The notes beneath the pieces are model-generated. The model saw nothing but the letters and a program-made list of their open reading frames with translations. It was not told the origin of the DNA and made no database searches. Positions 34,341 to 43,590 of a DNA stretch of 64,000 nt are shown here, in pieces (within the stretch, counting starts at the first letter, position 1; each line of letters opens with the position of its first letter). The stretch spans positions 57,410-121,409 of the forward strand of contig DATCTN010000019.1 of assembly GCA_036567965.1 (NCBI GenBank). Reading direction: 5' to 3'. The stretch is from Candidatus Kryptoniota bacterium (lineage in GTDB: Bacteria > Bacteroidota > Ignavibacteria > Kryptoniales > JAKASW01). A program made the translations under genes and the position numbers.

Positions 34341-35048
34341 ATGAAACGAACCGGTAGAATCGGGCTGACGGGATTTTTTGTCGTCGGTCTGATTGTGACT
34401 ATGTTTGGGTGTACAAATGTGGACCAGACCATTGTTCCACCTACCGATTACCATTCGACTGTCATGTTCGTTGATCTGGCAAATACCGGCACCAGCATGG
34501 CAATAAAATATGATCAAACCGCGGTGGGGACGTTGAACTTCGGTAATCACTCGGCGTCATATGCCAGTATACCCTCCGGTACGCGCAGGATGAGTTTTAC
34601 TTACGGTGCGTCATTAGACACGCTTAACCAAGGATTAAGTTCGAACTACCAGTACAGTTATTTTAGCATCTACGAACCCCTGAATGGTGATGTCGCAAGG
34701 AAATATGTGCTTGCCGGCCAGGCGTATACGTTCGGTGCGGCAGGTGTGAAAGACACCGCTCTTGTGAGATTCTTCAACCTGTCAAGCGATACGGTGGCTA
34801 CATTCTTAACCGGTTTCGATTTCATATTGGCAGACACATTGGAAACCGACGGCGTTGGATATCCCGGTTGGACGTCGTACATGAAAGTGCGAGCAGGTAA
34901 CAATCATTACACGGTCTTGATTCATGCGACTGGCGATACCTTATCTGGCAATGCAACTTTATCGAACCTTGCATCCCTGGGTCGTTACTCGGTTATAATC
35001 TATGGAAACAACGCCAGCATTCAGACATTGGTATTAACAGAACACTAA
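34341..35048 (+). CDS. DUF4397-like lipoprotein
   Basis: A 235-residue lipoprotein: basic start MKRTGRIGLTGFFVVGLIV and lipobox TMFGC, with Cys at about residue 25. Two similar beta-sandwich halves follow (STVMFVDLANTGTSMAIKYD, then ALVRFFNLSSDTVATFLTGF), the pattern of DUF4397 repeats, which occur in cell-surface proteins of unknown role. The ATG is preceded by AAGGAGG at ideal spacing. An in-frame TTG 19 codons earlier would spoil the signal peptide and is not used here. It is the first gene of the run with the TonB receptor at 35061 (12-bp gap). It is probably a surface-exposed accessory lipoprotein. Confidence 0.7.
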   Translation: MKRTGRIGLTGFFVVGLIVTMFGCTNVDQTIVPPTDYHSTVMFVDLANTGTSMAIKYDQTAVGTLNFGNHSASYASIPSGTRRMSFTYGASLDTLNQGLSSNYQYSYFSIYEPLNGDVARKYVLAGQAYTFGAAGVKDTALVRFFNLSSDTVATFLTGFDFILADTLETDGVGYPGWTSYMKVRAGNNHYTVLIHATGDTLSGNATLSNLASLGRYSVIIYGNNASIQTLVLTEH

Positions 35049-35060
35049 AGGAGGACAGCG

Positions 35061-38027
35061 ATGTTTAAAAGGTTTGCTATAGGATTGCTCCTTGCGCTCG
35101 CGATTCCCGCGCTGACCTTTGCCCAGTACGGAAAAATTTCGGGCAAGGTGGTGGATCATGAAACCAAGGAAGCCCTTGTGGGAGCAACTGTGCTCCTTGA
35201 TGGGACCAGCCTCGGTGCTTCCACTGATATAAATGGTGAATATGTTATCCTGAACGTGCCCGCCGGAACTTATACGGTGAAGGTAACCTACGTCGGATAT
35301 CATCCGCTCACAATTTCAAACTTGAGCGTCCTGTCGGGATTGACGAGGGATCTTCCCATCGAGCTCTCAAGCACTGCCGTTCAGGCGCCCACCGTTGAGA
35401 TCATCGCGGAACGTCCGTTAATTGAAAAAACTGCGACGAACGCTGTCAGGATCGTAGGGACTCAGGACATCCAGAATTTACCTGTCAGAGGCGCGCAGGC
35501 TTACTTCACTCTTCAGCCAGGAGTAGTTCTGCAGAATAACACCGTCTATATAAGAGGAAGCCGTGCAGATGAGGTTGGTTATCAAGTTGAAGGTGCCGAC
35601 ACCAGGAACATTGTATCCAACGGTAACTACATCACGACTATTCCGGAAGCCCTGGAGGAAGTCAGTGTGCAGGCCGGCGGTTACAGCGCCGAGTTCGGCG
35701 GAGCCAACAGCGGTATCGTACAACAGACTTTCAGGACGGGTGGTGCGAAGTGGAACCTTTCGGCTGCCGGTGAGACTGACGATTTTGGGAACTACCCGGG
35801 AAAGAAGGGACCGTTCAGTACGTATTCGTATGGATACTCTAACTATGTTCTGACTCTTGGCGGTCCACTTATGACGGACAACATCAAGTTGTTCCTAGCG
35901 GGCCAAAACAATTTCCTACGCGACAACTATGGCGGCGGTCCTCTCTTCTGGACGGGTGCCAATTTCGGGTATTTGCACGATAGAGGCGACGCGGGCGGCA
36001 ACAAGGCCGACTCAGCGTTGGTATCATGGGGCGGCGGCAATCTTCCTCGTGGAATGAACAACAGTTACAGTCTGAACGGCACGTTGCTTTTTGATTACAA
36101 GCCGCTGCAGATCCGTATTGCCGGAGCCTTCACGCAGAACTCGCAACAGAACGACGCGTCGATATATGACATCTTCGATCTGTCAAGGGTCGGTCTGTTC
36201 CAGTCTGACAATACCCTCCTTGATGGAAAGCTGAGCTATTTCCTCTCTGCTAATACTTTCTTCGAGGTGAATTTTAACTACCTAGACTATCGTGACCAAA
36301 CCACGGATCCAAATTTCGGCTCGAACGTGCTAGCCTATGGCGACAGCGTCGCCGCAGCTGCTCACGGTTGGACATACAATACTTATACTTCCGGTCCTGC
36401 GCAGTACGTGTTCTATGGATTCCCGTTCAATCGTCCGGGGACCGATTTAACAGGATATGCAAAGGATCACAACGGGTATCTTGGTGGATCTGTGGATCTG
36501 ACATCTCAGATTGCGAACCATGAGATCAAGATTGGTGGATCGTACCAGTACTGGACCGTTCGCCACTATGGAGTTGGCGGCGGAATATTCGGTCAACTTA
36601 TTACACATCCCGATTCATCCAGAGTGTCATCAGGCCTTGCTGAATTGTTGCGCAGCCAGGCTGTTAACAATTACGGCTATGACGAATTCGGCGCCGTCTT
36701 CAACGGAAGTGGTCCGAATGCGGCAAGACATCCGTACTTTGCGTCTGGTTACATCGAGGATAAGATCGAATTCAATGACCTCGTGATAAACGCCGGATTG
36801 AGGTTGGACAACATCTACATGGACAGCTGGGACTTGCCTGATCTTTCAAATCCAGGATATAACTACAGCCAGTTTTCACTGTACCCGAATGGTGCGGGAG
36901 CAGACAGTCTCGGGTATAAATTGAGCCGGGTGTTTACTTACCTCGAGCCGCGTATCGGTCTGTCGTTCCCAGTGACTGACAGGACGGTGTTCCATATGCA
37001 GTATGGAAAATTCGTACAATCTCCTCAGCTGAATCAAGTCTATCAGGGCCAGGCCGAGATAGCCAGATTCCTGTCGGGCCAGTTCTACTTCCTTGGCGGG
37101 CAGGTTGCTCTGAATATCGGGCCGATCAGGACCACACAGTATGAGATCGGTTTGTCGCAGCAGTTCACCGACTTCGCTGCCTTCGACGTCACCGGCTTCT
37201 ATAAGGACGTTGCCGGCCAGTTGGTCGACCAGAAGGTCACTGTCATCCCGACCGCATCCGGACGTGATTATCACGTCTTCTCGAACGGTGACTTCGAGAC
37301 GGTCATGGGTCTTGAATTCAGTTTGAGAGTCAGAAGAGTTGAAAGACTCCAGGCTGAGATAAACTACACGTTACAGGATGCGAGAGGAACGAATTCTTTT
37401 GCGAACGGTGCGGAAGCACTCCAGGAAGTTGCCGGAATACCTGTGACGATGGTGACCCCGCTTACTTACGACCAGACTCATCGCGGATCTGTGATGCTTG
37501 ATTACAGGTTTGCAAAAGACGATGGCGGTCCGATCCTGCAACAACTCGGACTGAATCTTCTTCTCACATTTAATTCCGGGCACCCGTTCACGCTGGCTAC
37601 CGGATCTGCCGGACAGTCGGGACCGGAGGTCGGAGCAATACTTCAGGATGCTGACGCTCGCGGCAGATTCCCGCTCGAGCCGGTCAATAATTCAAGCACA
37701 CCATGGTTCTATGAGCTTGACGCCAGACTTGATAAGAACTTCGAACTCCCAGGCGGAATCGGTCTGGATATTTACATATATGCACAGAACCTGCTCAATA
37801 CTCAGAACGTAATAAATGTTTACTACAGGACCGGTAATGCCTACGCTGACGGATATCTGACAACGCCATCGTTGAGCGAGAAGGTGATAGCCTCTCAAGG
37901 AGCCCTGTACGTTCCGATGTATGAGGTCATAAACTTGCAGGACAATCAAAATCAGCGCGATGCGAATGGCTTCGACAACTTCGGCATGCCTCGCCAGGTC
38001 AGAGTCGGCGCAAGATTGGACTTCTAA
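35061..38027 (+). CDS. Large TonB-dependent receptor (SusC/CirA-like)
   Basis: A 988-residue outer-membrane receptor. Signal peptide to about residue 21 (LTFAQ), a carboxypeptidase-regulatory-like domain (GKISGKVVDHETKEALVGAT to about residue 110), a plug domain (about 125-235, with NLPVRGAQAYFTLQPGVVLQ, VYIRGSRADEVGYQVEGADT, VQAGGYSAEFGGANSGIVQQ) and a long barrel ending VRVGARLDF. The ATG has AAAGGAGGAC before it. A following secreted T9SS protein and PorV-like barrel are in the same run. Ligand unknown; proximity to a cargo protein suggests a large extracellular complex, not a simple nutrient receptor. No SusD gene is next to it, so a glycan system is unlikely. Confidence 0.9.
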   Translation: MFKRFAIGLLLALAIPALTFAQYGKISGKVVDHETKEALVGATVLLDGTSLGASTDINGEYVILNVPAGTYTVKVTYVGYHPLTISNLSVLSGLTRDLPIELSSTAVQAPTVEIIAERPLIEKTATNAVRIVGTQDIQNLPVRGAQAYFTLQPGVVLQNNTVYIRGSRADEVGYQVEGADTRNIVSNGNYITTIPEALEEVSVQAGGYSAEFGGANSGIVQQTFRTGGAKWNLSAAGETDDFGNYPGKKGPFSTYSYGYSNYVLTLGGPLMTDNIKLFLAGQNNFLRDNYGGGPLFWTGANFGYLHDRGDAGGNKADSALVSWGGGNLPRGMNNSYSLNGTLLFDYKPLQIRIAGAFTQNSQQNDASIYDIFDLSRVGLFQSDNTLLDGKLSYFLSANTFFEVNFNYLDYRDQTTDPNFGSNVLAYGDSVAAAAHGWTYNTYTSGPAQYVFYGFPFNRPGTDLTGYAKDHNGYLGGSVDLTSQIANHEIKIGGSYQYWTVRHYGVGGGIFGQLITHPDSSRVSSGLAELLRSQAVNNYGYDEFGAVFNGSGPNAARHPYFASGYIEDKIEFNDLVINAGLRLDNIYMDSWDLPDLSNPGYNYSQFSLYPNGAGADSLGYKLSRVFTYLEPRIGLSFPVTDRTVFHMQYGKFVQSPQLNQVYQGQAEIARFLSGQFYFLGGQVALNIGPIRTTQYEIGLSQQFTDFAAFDVTGFYKDVAGQLVDQKVTVIPTASGRDYHVFSNGDFETVMGLEFSLRVRRVERLQAEINYTLQDARGTNSFANGAEALQEVAGIPVTMVTPLTYDQTHRGSVMLDYRFAKDDGGPILQQLGLNLLLTFNSGHPFTLATGSAGQSGPEVGAILQDADARGRFPLEPVNNSSTPWFYELDARLDKNFELPGGIGLDIYIYAQNLLNTQNVINVYYRTGNAYADGYLTTPSLSEKVIASQGALYVPMYEVINLQDNQNQRDANGFDNFGMPRQVRVGARLDF

Positions 38028-38087
38028 CAAGTGATCGGAACTATTATTACTAAAAACAAGTTTTTAAAAACTCAGGAGATTGCTGAT

Positions 38088-41000
38088 ATGAAATCTCATG
38101 GCAAGTTGTCCGGAGGGCTCTTCGGACTTGCACTTTTTGCCGCTCTGTTCTTTGTCGCGTCAGGTGTGCTGGCAAAGGAAGGGCCGAATGGCAAAAAGTC
38201 GCAGATCGTTAATAAGGTAGCAGGCACTCCAGGCTCGTCTTTGTTCAATATCAATAATATTACTGCGTGGATGCAAGACGACGCTCTTTATCCACCGAAT
38301 GTCGGTGGGTCATGGATCGGTGAATACCCGCGAGGATCAGGAGTGGGATTCATCTTCCAGGAAGGAATAGTATTCGGCGGTTTTGTGAACGACGGTGGTA
38401 CGCCTGCATTGAGGGTTGGTGGTACCACGTATCCCACGGGCATGGTGCCCGGAGCAATCACCGGCACCGGAGTAGCAGAAGATCCCGCTGGACCTACCGT
38501 CAGGATATGGAGAGTCAGACCTGACGTGTTCCCGAATCAGGATCCAAAGAAGGTTCCCGACCTCTCAACGGACGCCGCCACTTTCTACCAGGTGCCTAAT
38601 GCTTCAGTGACAGCGGCACAGATTTCGGCAATCCAGACCCAGTATGTCACTGATTGGAACCAATGGCCCGCTGCAAAAGGCGCACCATGGTACATCGACT
38701 CTATCGGTGTGGTCAGGAACGATGCAGCCTACGATCCGACAAATCCTCACGACTGGCCAGGCATACCGGGCGCGAGTCAGACGATCTGGTTTGTGTGTAA
38801 CGACCTTAACCCGGGTGTCACCAGCGTACTCTATGGCGCTCCCCCGATCGGTATCGAAGAGCAACAAACCATTTGGGGATACGCTTCTTCTACACCTTTG
38901 AACGAGATGTATTTCAAGCAGGTGAAGTTGATTTATAAGGGCACTGCTACAAGCAACGTTGGCTCAACGATCGACAGCATGTACGTTGTCCAATGGAGAG
39001 ACCCCGACAACGGAGACGCCGGTGATGATTATGCCGGTTGCGACTCTACTCTCAGCTTGGGCTTCTGCTATAACGGTGAGCCCATCGACGCGAAGTACGC
39101 TGCGATAGGATTGCCGCCAGCCGCGAGCGGGTCAGTTTTCCTGCAAGGCCCCTCGCACTTCACCGGGAACGATGCGGACAGTGCAGTCCTCAATTTCCAA
39201 TGGAGGCATGGATATGCCTACTGGCATCCGGTTGCAATGACCGGCTATGACTATTTCGCTGCTGGAACGAACATCACCGATCCAGACCTCGGCGCTTATG
39301 GGGGCACGGAGCAATTCTTCAACCTTATGAGAGGCGATCTCCCGAGGCCACAGTATCCCGCGGGTACGCCGTTCTACTCTGCTTCGACCTATGCATCAGC
39401 GCATGGCATAGTGACAAACTACATGCTTAGCGGCGACCCGGTCACACACGCTGGTTGGGTTGACGGCTACGATGTGAACGCTAGCGACCGCAGAGACCTC
39501 AATGTCTCCGGCCCGTTCACATTGAAACTGTACGATACTGTGGAAGTGGTCGTCGGTATGGTCGGCGGACTCGGAAAGAGTGCGACATCGAGCGTGTCAG
39601 TGCTGAAATACAACACAACATTTGCGCATTTCGCTTTCAATAACCTTTTCCATTTGCCGGTACCTCCGCCCACGCCCAACGTGGCGGCGACGGCTCTCAA
39701 TGACACTGTGCTACTTAACTGGGCGACAGACGAAGAGAATATTAATTCGATCGAGACTTCGGCGAGCTCGGGCTTCACATTTGAAGGCTACAATGTCTAT
39801 CAATTGCCGAATGCAAGTGCAAAGCCGACTGACGGCGTGCGCATCGCGACATTCGATCTGAAGGACGGCGTCACCACAGTACTTGACAATGCTATCGATG
39901 CGACGACTGGCGTTGTAATAACCAAACCTGACGAGTTCGGAACCGACTCCGGCATTCAGCGATTCGTTTCAATATCTGCAGATGCTCTCCGGGGTGACGC
40001 TCCTCTGGTCAATGGGCAGGTTTACTATTACGCGATAACATCATATTCAGTCGACCTCGATCCAAGTGCACCTCTGCACGCGCTGGAGAGTGCTCCGTCA
40101 TACAAGACGGTCATACCGCACGGGACTAACCCCGGTCAGAGATACGGTACCCCCGGCGATACCGTGAAGGTAACTCATGTTGGTCCGAGCAATGGAAGTG
40201 TGACACCTGTGATTGTCGACCCGACTGTAACCACTGGAGACAACTACCAGGTGACTTTCCAGACAGATCCAACAACCCAGACTACAACGTGGACCCTTTC
40301 GAATGTGACTGGGACAGCAAAGGTTCTCCTGACCGGCCAGACCAACCAATCCGGCGACAATAATTATCTGGTCACCGATGGTTTGCAGGTCATTGTGCAA
40401 GGTCCGCCTCCGGGAATGAGCACGTACAATATTCCGGGCGGAGTCCGAGATTGGACATTTAGCGGCGCGAGTAGTTATGGTCTTGAGGGATTCTCGGGCG
40501 CTATAGGAATGGCGTATAACGAATGGTTCAGCAGCTCGACGATTCTTCCGTCGCAACTGCATAAAGTCGTGATAAAATTTGCAACAACCGACGCGTCAGC
40601 CAATATCGCCAATCTGTCTGATCCAAACGTGTCCCAGGCATACAGGTATTTGCGCCATGCGAGCGCGGCAGCTGTTGATCCGGCATTTGCGCCATTCATA
40701 ATCAATCCTGTCCCGGGTTATCCTTATCAGGATAGAAGGCCGGTGCCTTTCGCTGCATTCGACGAGGACAATAATAATCAACGTCTCGATGTCGGATTCC
40801 TCGAGAACAACGCAGCAGGCGGGACGGTCGATGGTAAGTATGATCCTCCGCTTTACACTGCAGGAATAGATAACGTTGCAACGACTAGGGAGTGGTTCTT
40901 CATATTCGGAACTAACTATGATGCGAACGTAGATAACCCTGCTCTTACGCATGACATACTGGATACAACTGTGGCGATCATGTGGTGGGGCACGCCGAAT

Positions 41001-41444
41001 ATGAGAAACCCGCACTTCACCGCAGGAGACGAGTTCGAGATCGTGCCAAACTACGTCAACACCTCGACAGACGTGTTTTCCTTCAAAGCGCCGGCTGTCA
41101 CTAGCAGTCAAACAGCGGCGAAATCTGACGTCCAATTGGTCAACGTCTTCCCGAACCCGTATTATGGCTTCCAGTACCGGGAAACCAACGCATTGAATAA
41201 ACAAGTGACGTTCAACCATTTGCCCGCAAAGGCGACGATCAGAATATTCAATCTGGCCGGCGTACTGGTTCGGACGATCGAAAAGAACGACGCTTCCCAA
41301 TTTTCTAGCTGGGATTTGAGGAACTCGAGTGACCTCCCCGTGGCCAGCGGCATCTATATCATCTACGTGGACATGGGAAATCTCGGAACGAAAATTCTCA
41401 AACTGGCACTCGTTCAGCAAGAACAGGTGTTGCCAACATATTGA
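38088..41444 (+). CDS. Large T9SS-sorted surface protein
   Basis: A 1118-residue secreted protein of unknown function. The signal peptide follows a basic start (MKSHGKLSGGLFGLALFAAL). The middle is beta-rich with no catalytic motif that I recognise. Residues about 527-660 look like a fibronectin type III domain (PNVAATALNDTVLLNWATDE, FEGYNVYQLPNAS). The last 95 residues are a T9SS sorting tail: NVFPNPYYGFQYRETN, ATIRIFNLAGVLVRTIEKND, ASGIYIIYVDM and GTKILKLALVQQ, plus ten extra residues. The ATG at 38088 has GGAG 9 bases upstream; an earlier GTG (38031) lacks one. It is coupled to the TonB receptor (61-bp gap) and precedes a PorV-like gene. Confidence 0.85.
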   Translation: MKSHGKLSGGLFGLALFAALFFVASGVLAKEGPNGKKSQIVNKVAGTPGSSLFNINNITAWMQDDALYPPNVGGSWIGEYPRGSGVGFIFQEGIVFGGFVNDGGTPALRVGGTTYPTGMVPGAITGTGVAEDPAGPTVRIWRVRPDVFPNQDPKKVPDLSTDAATFYQVPNASVTAAQISAIQTQYVTDWNQWPAAKGAPWYIDSIGVVRNDAAYDPTNPHDWPGIPGASQTIWFVCNDLNPGVTSVLYGAPPIGIEEQQTIWGYASSTPLNEMYFKQVKLIYKGTATSNVGSTIDSMYVVQWRDPDNGDAGDDYAGCDSTLSLGFCYNGEPIDAKYAAIGLPPAASGSVFLQGPSHFTGNDADSAVLNFQWRHGYAYWHPVAMTGYDYFAAGTNITDPDLGAYGGTEQFFNLMRGDLPRPQYPAGTPFYSASTYASAHGIVTNYMLSGDPVTHAGWVDGYDVNASDRRDLNVSGPFTLKLYDTVEVVVGMVGGLGKSATSSVSVLKYNTTFAHFAFNNLFHLPVPPPTPNVAATALNDTVLLNWATDEENINSIETSASSGFTFEGYNVYQLPNASAKPTDGVRIATFDLKDGVTTVLDNAIDATTGVVITKPDEFGTDSGIQRFVSISADALRGDAPLVNGQVYYYAITSYSVDLDPSAPLHALESAPSYKTVIPHGTNPGQRYGTPGDTVKVTHVGPSNGSVTPVIVDPTVTTGDNYQVTFQTDPTTQTTTWTLSNVTGTAKVLLTGQTNQSGDNNYLVTDGLQVIVQGPPPGMSTYNIPGGVRDWTFSGASSYGLEGFSGAIGMAYNEWFSSSTILPSQLHKVVIKFATTDASANIANLSDPNVSQAYRYLRHASAAAVDPAFAPFIINPVPGYPYQDRRPVPFAAFDEDNNNQRLDVGFLENNAAGGTVDGKYDPPLYTAGIDNVATTREWFFIFGTNYDANVDNPALTHDILDTTVAIMWWGTPNMRNPHFTAGDEFEIVPNYVNTSTDVFSFKAPAVTSSQTAAKSDVQLVNVFPNPYYGFQYRETNALNKQVTFNHLPAKATIRIFNLAGVLVRTIEKNDASQFSSWDLRNSSDLPVASGIYIIYVDMGNLGTKILKLALVQQEQVLPTY

Positions 41445-41457
41445 AGAATGTTGATAG

Positions 41458-41488
41458 ACCGTCCCGTCAGTTGGCGGGACGGTTTAGT
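41458..41488 (+). terminator. Hairpin between the T9SS cargo and PorV-like genes
   Basis: A perfect 9-bp GC-rich stem ACCGTCCCG (41458-41466) with CGGGACGGT (41475-41483), 8-nt loop, followed by TTTAG. The T-tract is short, so it may attenuate and not fully stop transcription into the PorV-like gene, which starts 22 bases later. Confidence 0.6.
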
Positions 41489-41509
41489 TAACTAATAAAG
41501 GAGTAGAAT

Positions 41510-42535
41510 ATGAAAAGAGGTTTACTTGTAATAGGCTTGGTTGCCTTGACATTCACAGCGTCATCTGTGTTTGCGCAGGACAAAGCTGGAACCTCGGCAG
41601 CACCTGAACTACTTATCCCGGTTGGTGCGAAGTACGAGGGGATGGCCGGCTCCGCAAACGCATTCGTCACGGGAGTGGACGCTATCTACTGGAACCCTGC
41701 CGGTTTGGACATGGATAACGGCTCGGGCGGCGCCTTGTTCTCTTACAGACAATACATCGCGAATATGGGAGTTAGCTATCTTGCAATTGGTGGAAAGCTC
41801 GGCTTCGGATCTCTCGCGATTTCCCTGCGCTCGTTCAATATCGGGACGATCTACGTGACAACTGAAGATCATCCTGATGGCACGGGCGAACAGATCAGCC
41901 CGACTTTCTTCATAGGTGGACTTACCTATTCGAAGAAACTCACGGACAGAATTAGCGTCGGTGCGAATATCAACCTTATCAACGAGTCTTTCGGCAGCGT
42001 GAGCTCCTCCGGTGTCGGATTCGATGTTGGAGTGCAGTACGAAGACCTCATCGGCGTTCAGGGACTCGGACTCGGCGTCGATGTGAAGAACATCGGAACC
42101 GAAATGAGATATGATGGCTCGGGCCTCTGGGTCCAAGCGACAGATCCAAACGCCGGCGTAGGCCTGTCGTATTACAAACTTGTGGCGGCATCCTTCCAGT
42201 TGCCTTCAGTTATTGAGATTGGCCTCGGATACAAGAGGGCCCTCGATGAACAGAATTCCTTGGAAATCGCAGGAATGTTCCAGAATAACAACTTTGGGAT
42301 CGATGAGTACCGCGCTGGCTTGGAGTACAGCTTCATGAGTACGATTTACGTCAGAGGCGGATACATCTTCAGTACAGACCAGTCAGGTGTACAATCGATA
42401 TTCCAGAACTACACGATAGGCGCGGGCGTCGATCTTACCAAGGTCGCCGGCATTGGGCTCTCGTTCAACTATGCCTTTGTCCCCGTGAAGTATTTCTCGA
42501 GCAACCACTTGTTCGATCTCCGCGTAGCGTTCTAA
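41510..42535 (+). CDS. PorV/PorQ-family outer-membrane protein
   Basis: A 341-residue beta-barrel protein with a signal peptide (MKRGLLVIGLVALTFTASSVFAQ). The start of the mature protein, ELLIPVGAKYEGMAGSANAF...DAIYWNPAGLDMDNGSGGAL, is the hallmark of the PorV/PorQ (UPF0164-like) family. PorV is the T9SS shuttle that carries cargo with a C-terminal sorting domain to the attachment complex; PorQ is related. Its place right behind a T9SS-sorted protein suggests a dedicated shuttle or a partner barrel, but the family also has plain outer-membrane members. AAAGGAG precedes the ATG by 9 bases. A strong terminator follows. Confidence 0.85.
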   Translation: MKRGLLVIGLVALTFTASSVFAQDKAGTSAAPELLIPVGAKYEGMAGSANAFVTGVDAIYWNPAGLDMDNGSGGALFSYRQYIANMGVSYLAIGGKLGFGSLAISLRSFNIGTIYVTTEDHPDGTGEQISPTFFIGGLTYSKKLTDRISVGANINLINESFGSVSSSGVGFDVGVQYEDLIGVQGLGLGVDVKNIGTEMRYDGSGLWVQATDPNAGVGLSYYKLVAASFQLPSVIEIGLGYKRALDEQNSLEIAGMFQNNNFGIDEYRAGLEYSFMSTIYVRGGYIFSTDQSGVQSIFQNYTIGAGVDLTKVAGIGLSFNYAFVPVKYFSSNHLFDLRVAF

Positions 42536-42551
42536 GACTTTTGTCTTTGAG

Positions 42552-42594
42552 AAAAGCCGCCAGGTGCACGAGAGTACCGGCGGCTTTTTTTTTC
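42552..42594 (+). terminator. Strong rho-independent terminator
   Basis: A 10-bp stem AAAAGCCGCC (42552-42561) with GGCGGCTTTT (42579-42588), extended by an inner GGT/ACC, and a run of nine T from 42585. This ends the operon that begins at 34108. Confidence 0.92.
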
Positions 42595-42655
42595 TCCATA
42601 TTTGAAGTTTCAAGCGCTTTTTCATAACCTTAGTGTAAGAAGAAAAGTCATCTGA

Positions 42656-43552
42656 ATGCCCCAGCTTGCCCGTAATCTACTGAGAATCCTGACGCTTGTT
42701 CCCTTCCTCCTCGCGCAAGCATGCAACTCTCCATTCCAGGTCAAGCAAGTTTACTCTCCTCAGCTCGTCATCTATGGCATCGTCTTCCGCGGCGACTCAA
42801 GCGTCGTCATCCGTGTGGAGACAAATAGCAAAACGCAATTATCCGATTCGATGATATCATCGCAGCTTCCCGGACTCAACGGGGTCCTGACGAACGAAAC
42901 GACAGGCGATTCCATTCAGCTCGTTTCATCATTCGAGGGGAAACTGAATTTCCTGCAAGGCATTCTCAGAACAAACCCGGGCAACTCGATATCGATTCGG
43001 GCTGTGGCCAGCAATTACCTCCAGTGCTCCGCTAACGCCACGGTCATCGGTCCGGCCATTATCTATCCTTCTCCATGGACTAACAGCTCACTTCGCGAAC
43101 CCGCACCGGGCTCTCAGGATCCACAGTTCACAATCTACCCTTCATCCAATACCATGGCGATTCGGCTTGTCATGTTACTGGTGTACCAGGGTACCGACAC
43201 AAGCGGAAAGCTGATTTCAGGTACTATAATGCTGACTCCATCTTATCAGCAGGATACGACGAGCTATTTCCTGCGTGTGAATGGAGCTACCACCGCGATC
43301 TCGTTTCCGCTTTCAGACTATATCAGCGCTCTTTCTAGCGCCGTTGGTTCTTTAAAATCCGGCACGGTAGTCGCAGATGTGAAGCTCCTCCAACTCGACG
43401 CCACGCTCTACGATTACTACAGCATTTCGAATGGATTCAACGACCCACTCACGATGCGGACAGAAAGACCCGTATTCACAAATGTAAACGGCGGACTGGG
43501 ATTCCTTGGCAGCGCATCGTACGATTCTCTTGACATACAGGTGTTCCCCTGA
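42656..43552 (+). CDS. DUF4249-like outer-membrane lipoprotein
   Basis: A 298-residue lipoprotein: short signal peptide ending LLAQAC (Cys at about residue 23). The end of the chain carries the conserved DUF4249 pattern: a Tyr-rich helix LDATLYDYYSISNGFNDPL, then RTERPVFTNVNGGLGFLGS. DUF4249 proteins are usually encoded beside a TonB-dependent receptor in Bacteroidota and are thought to work with it at the cell surface, as SusD does with SusC. That is exactly the context here, with a receptor overlapping or abutting its stop. Start ATG at 42656 lies 63 bases after the strong terminator, so a promoter must be in that short gap. Confidence 0.78.
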   Translation: MPQLARNLLRILTLVPFLLAQACNSPFQVKQVYSPQLVIYGIVFRGDSSVVIRVETNSKTQLSDSMISSQLPGLNGVLTNETTGDSIQLVSSFEGKLNFLQGILRTNPGNSISIRAVASNYLQCSANATVIGPAIIYPSPWTNSSLREPAPGSQDPQFTIYPSSNTMAIRLVMLLVYQGTDTSGKLISGTIMLTPSYQQDTTSYFLRVNGATTAISFPLSDYISALSSAVGSLKSGTVVADVKLLQLDATLYDYYSISNGFNDPLTMRTERPVFTNVNGGLGFLGSASYDSLDIQVFP

Positions 43553-43590
43553 ATAATCCGCGTGCCAGAAAACTTCTGCGATTCAGCTTT

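Noticed and set aside
40596..41420. Minus-strand frame of 274 codons across the T9SS-sorted protein
   Set aside because: Antisense shadow; the sorting tail is clear on the plus strand.
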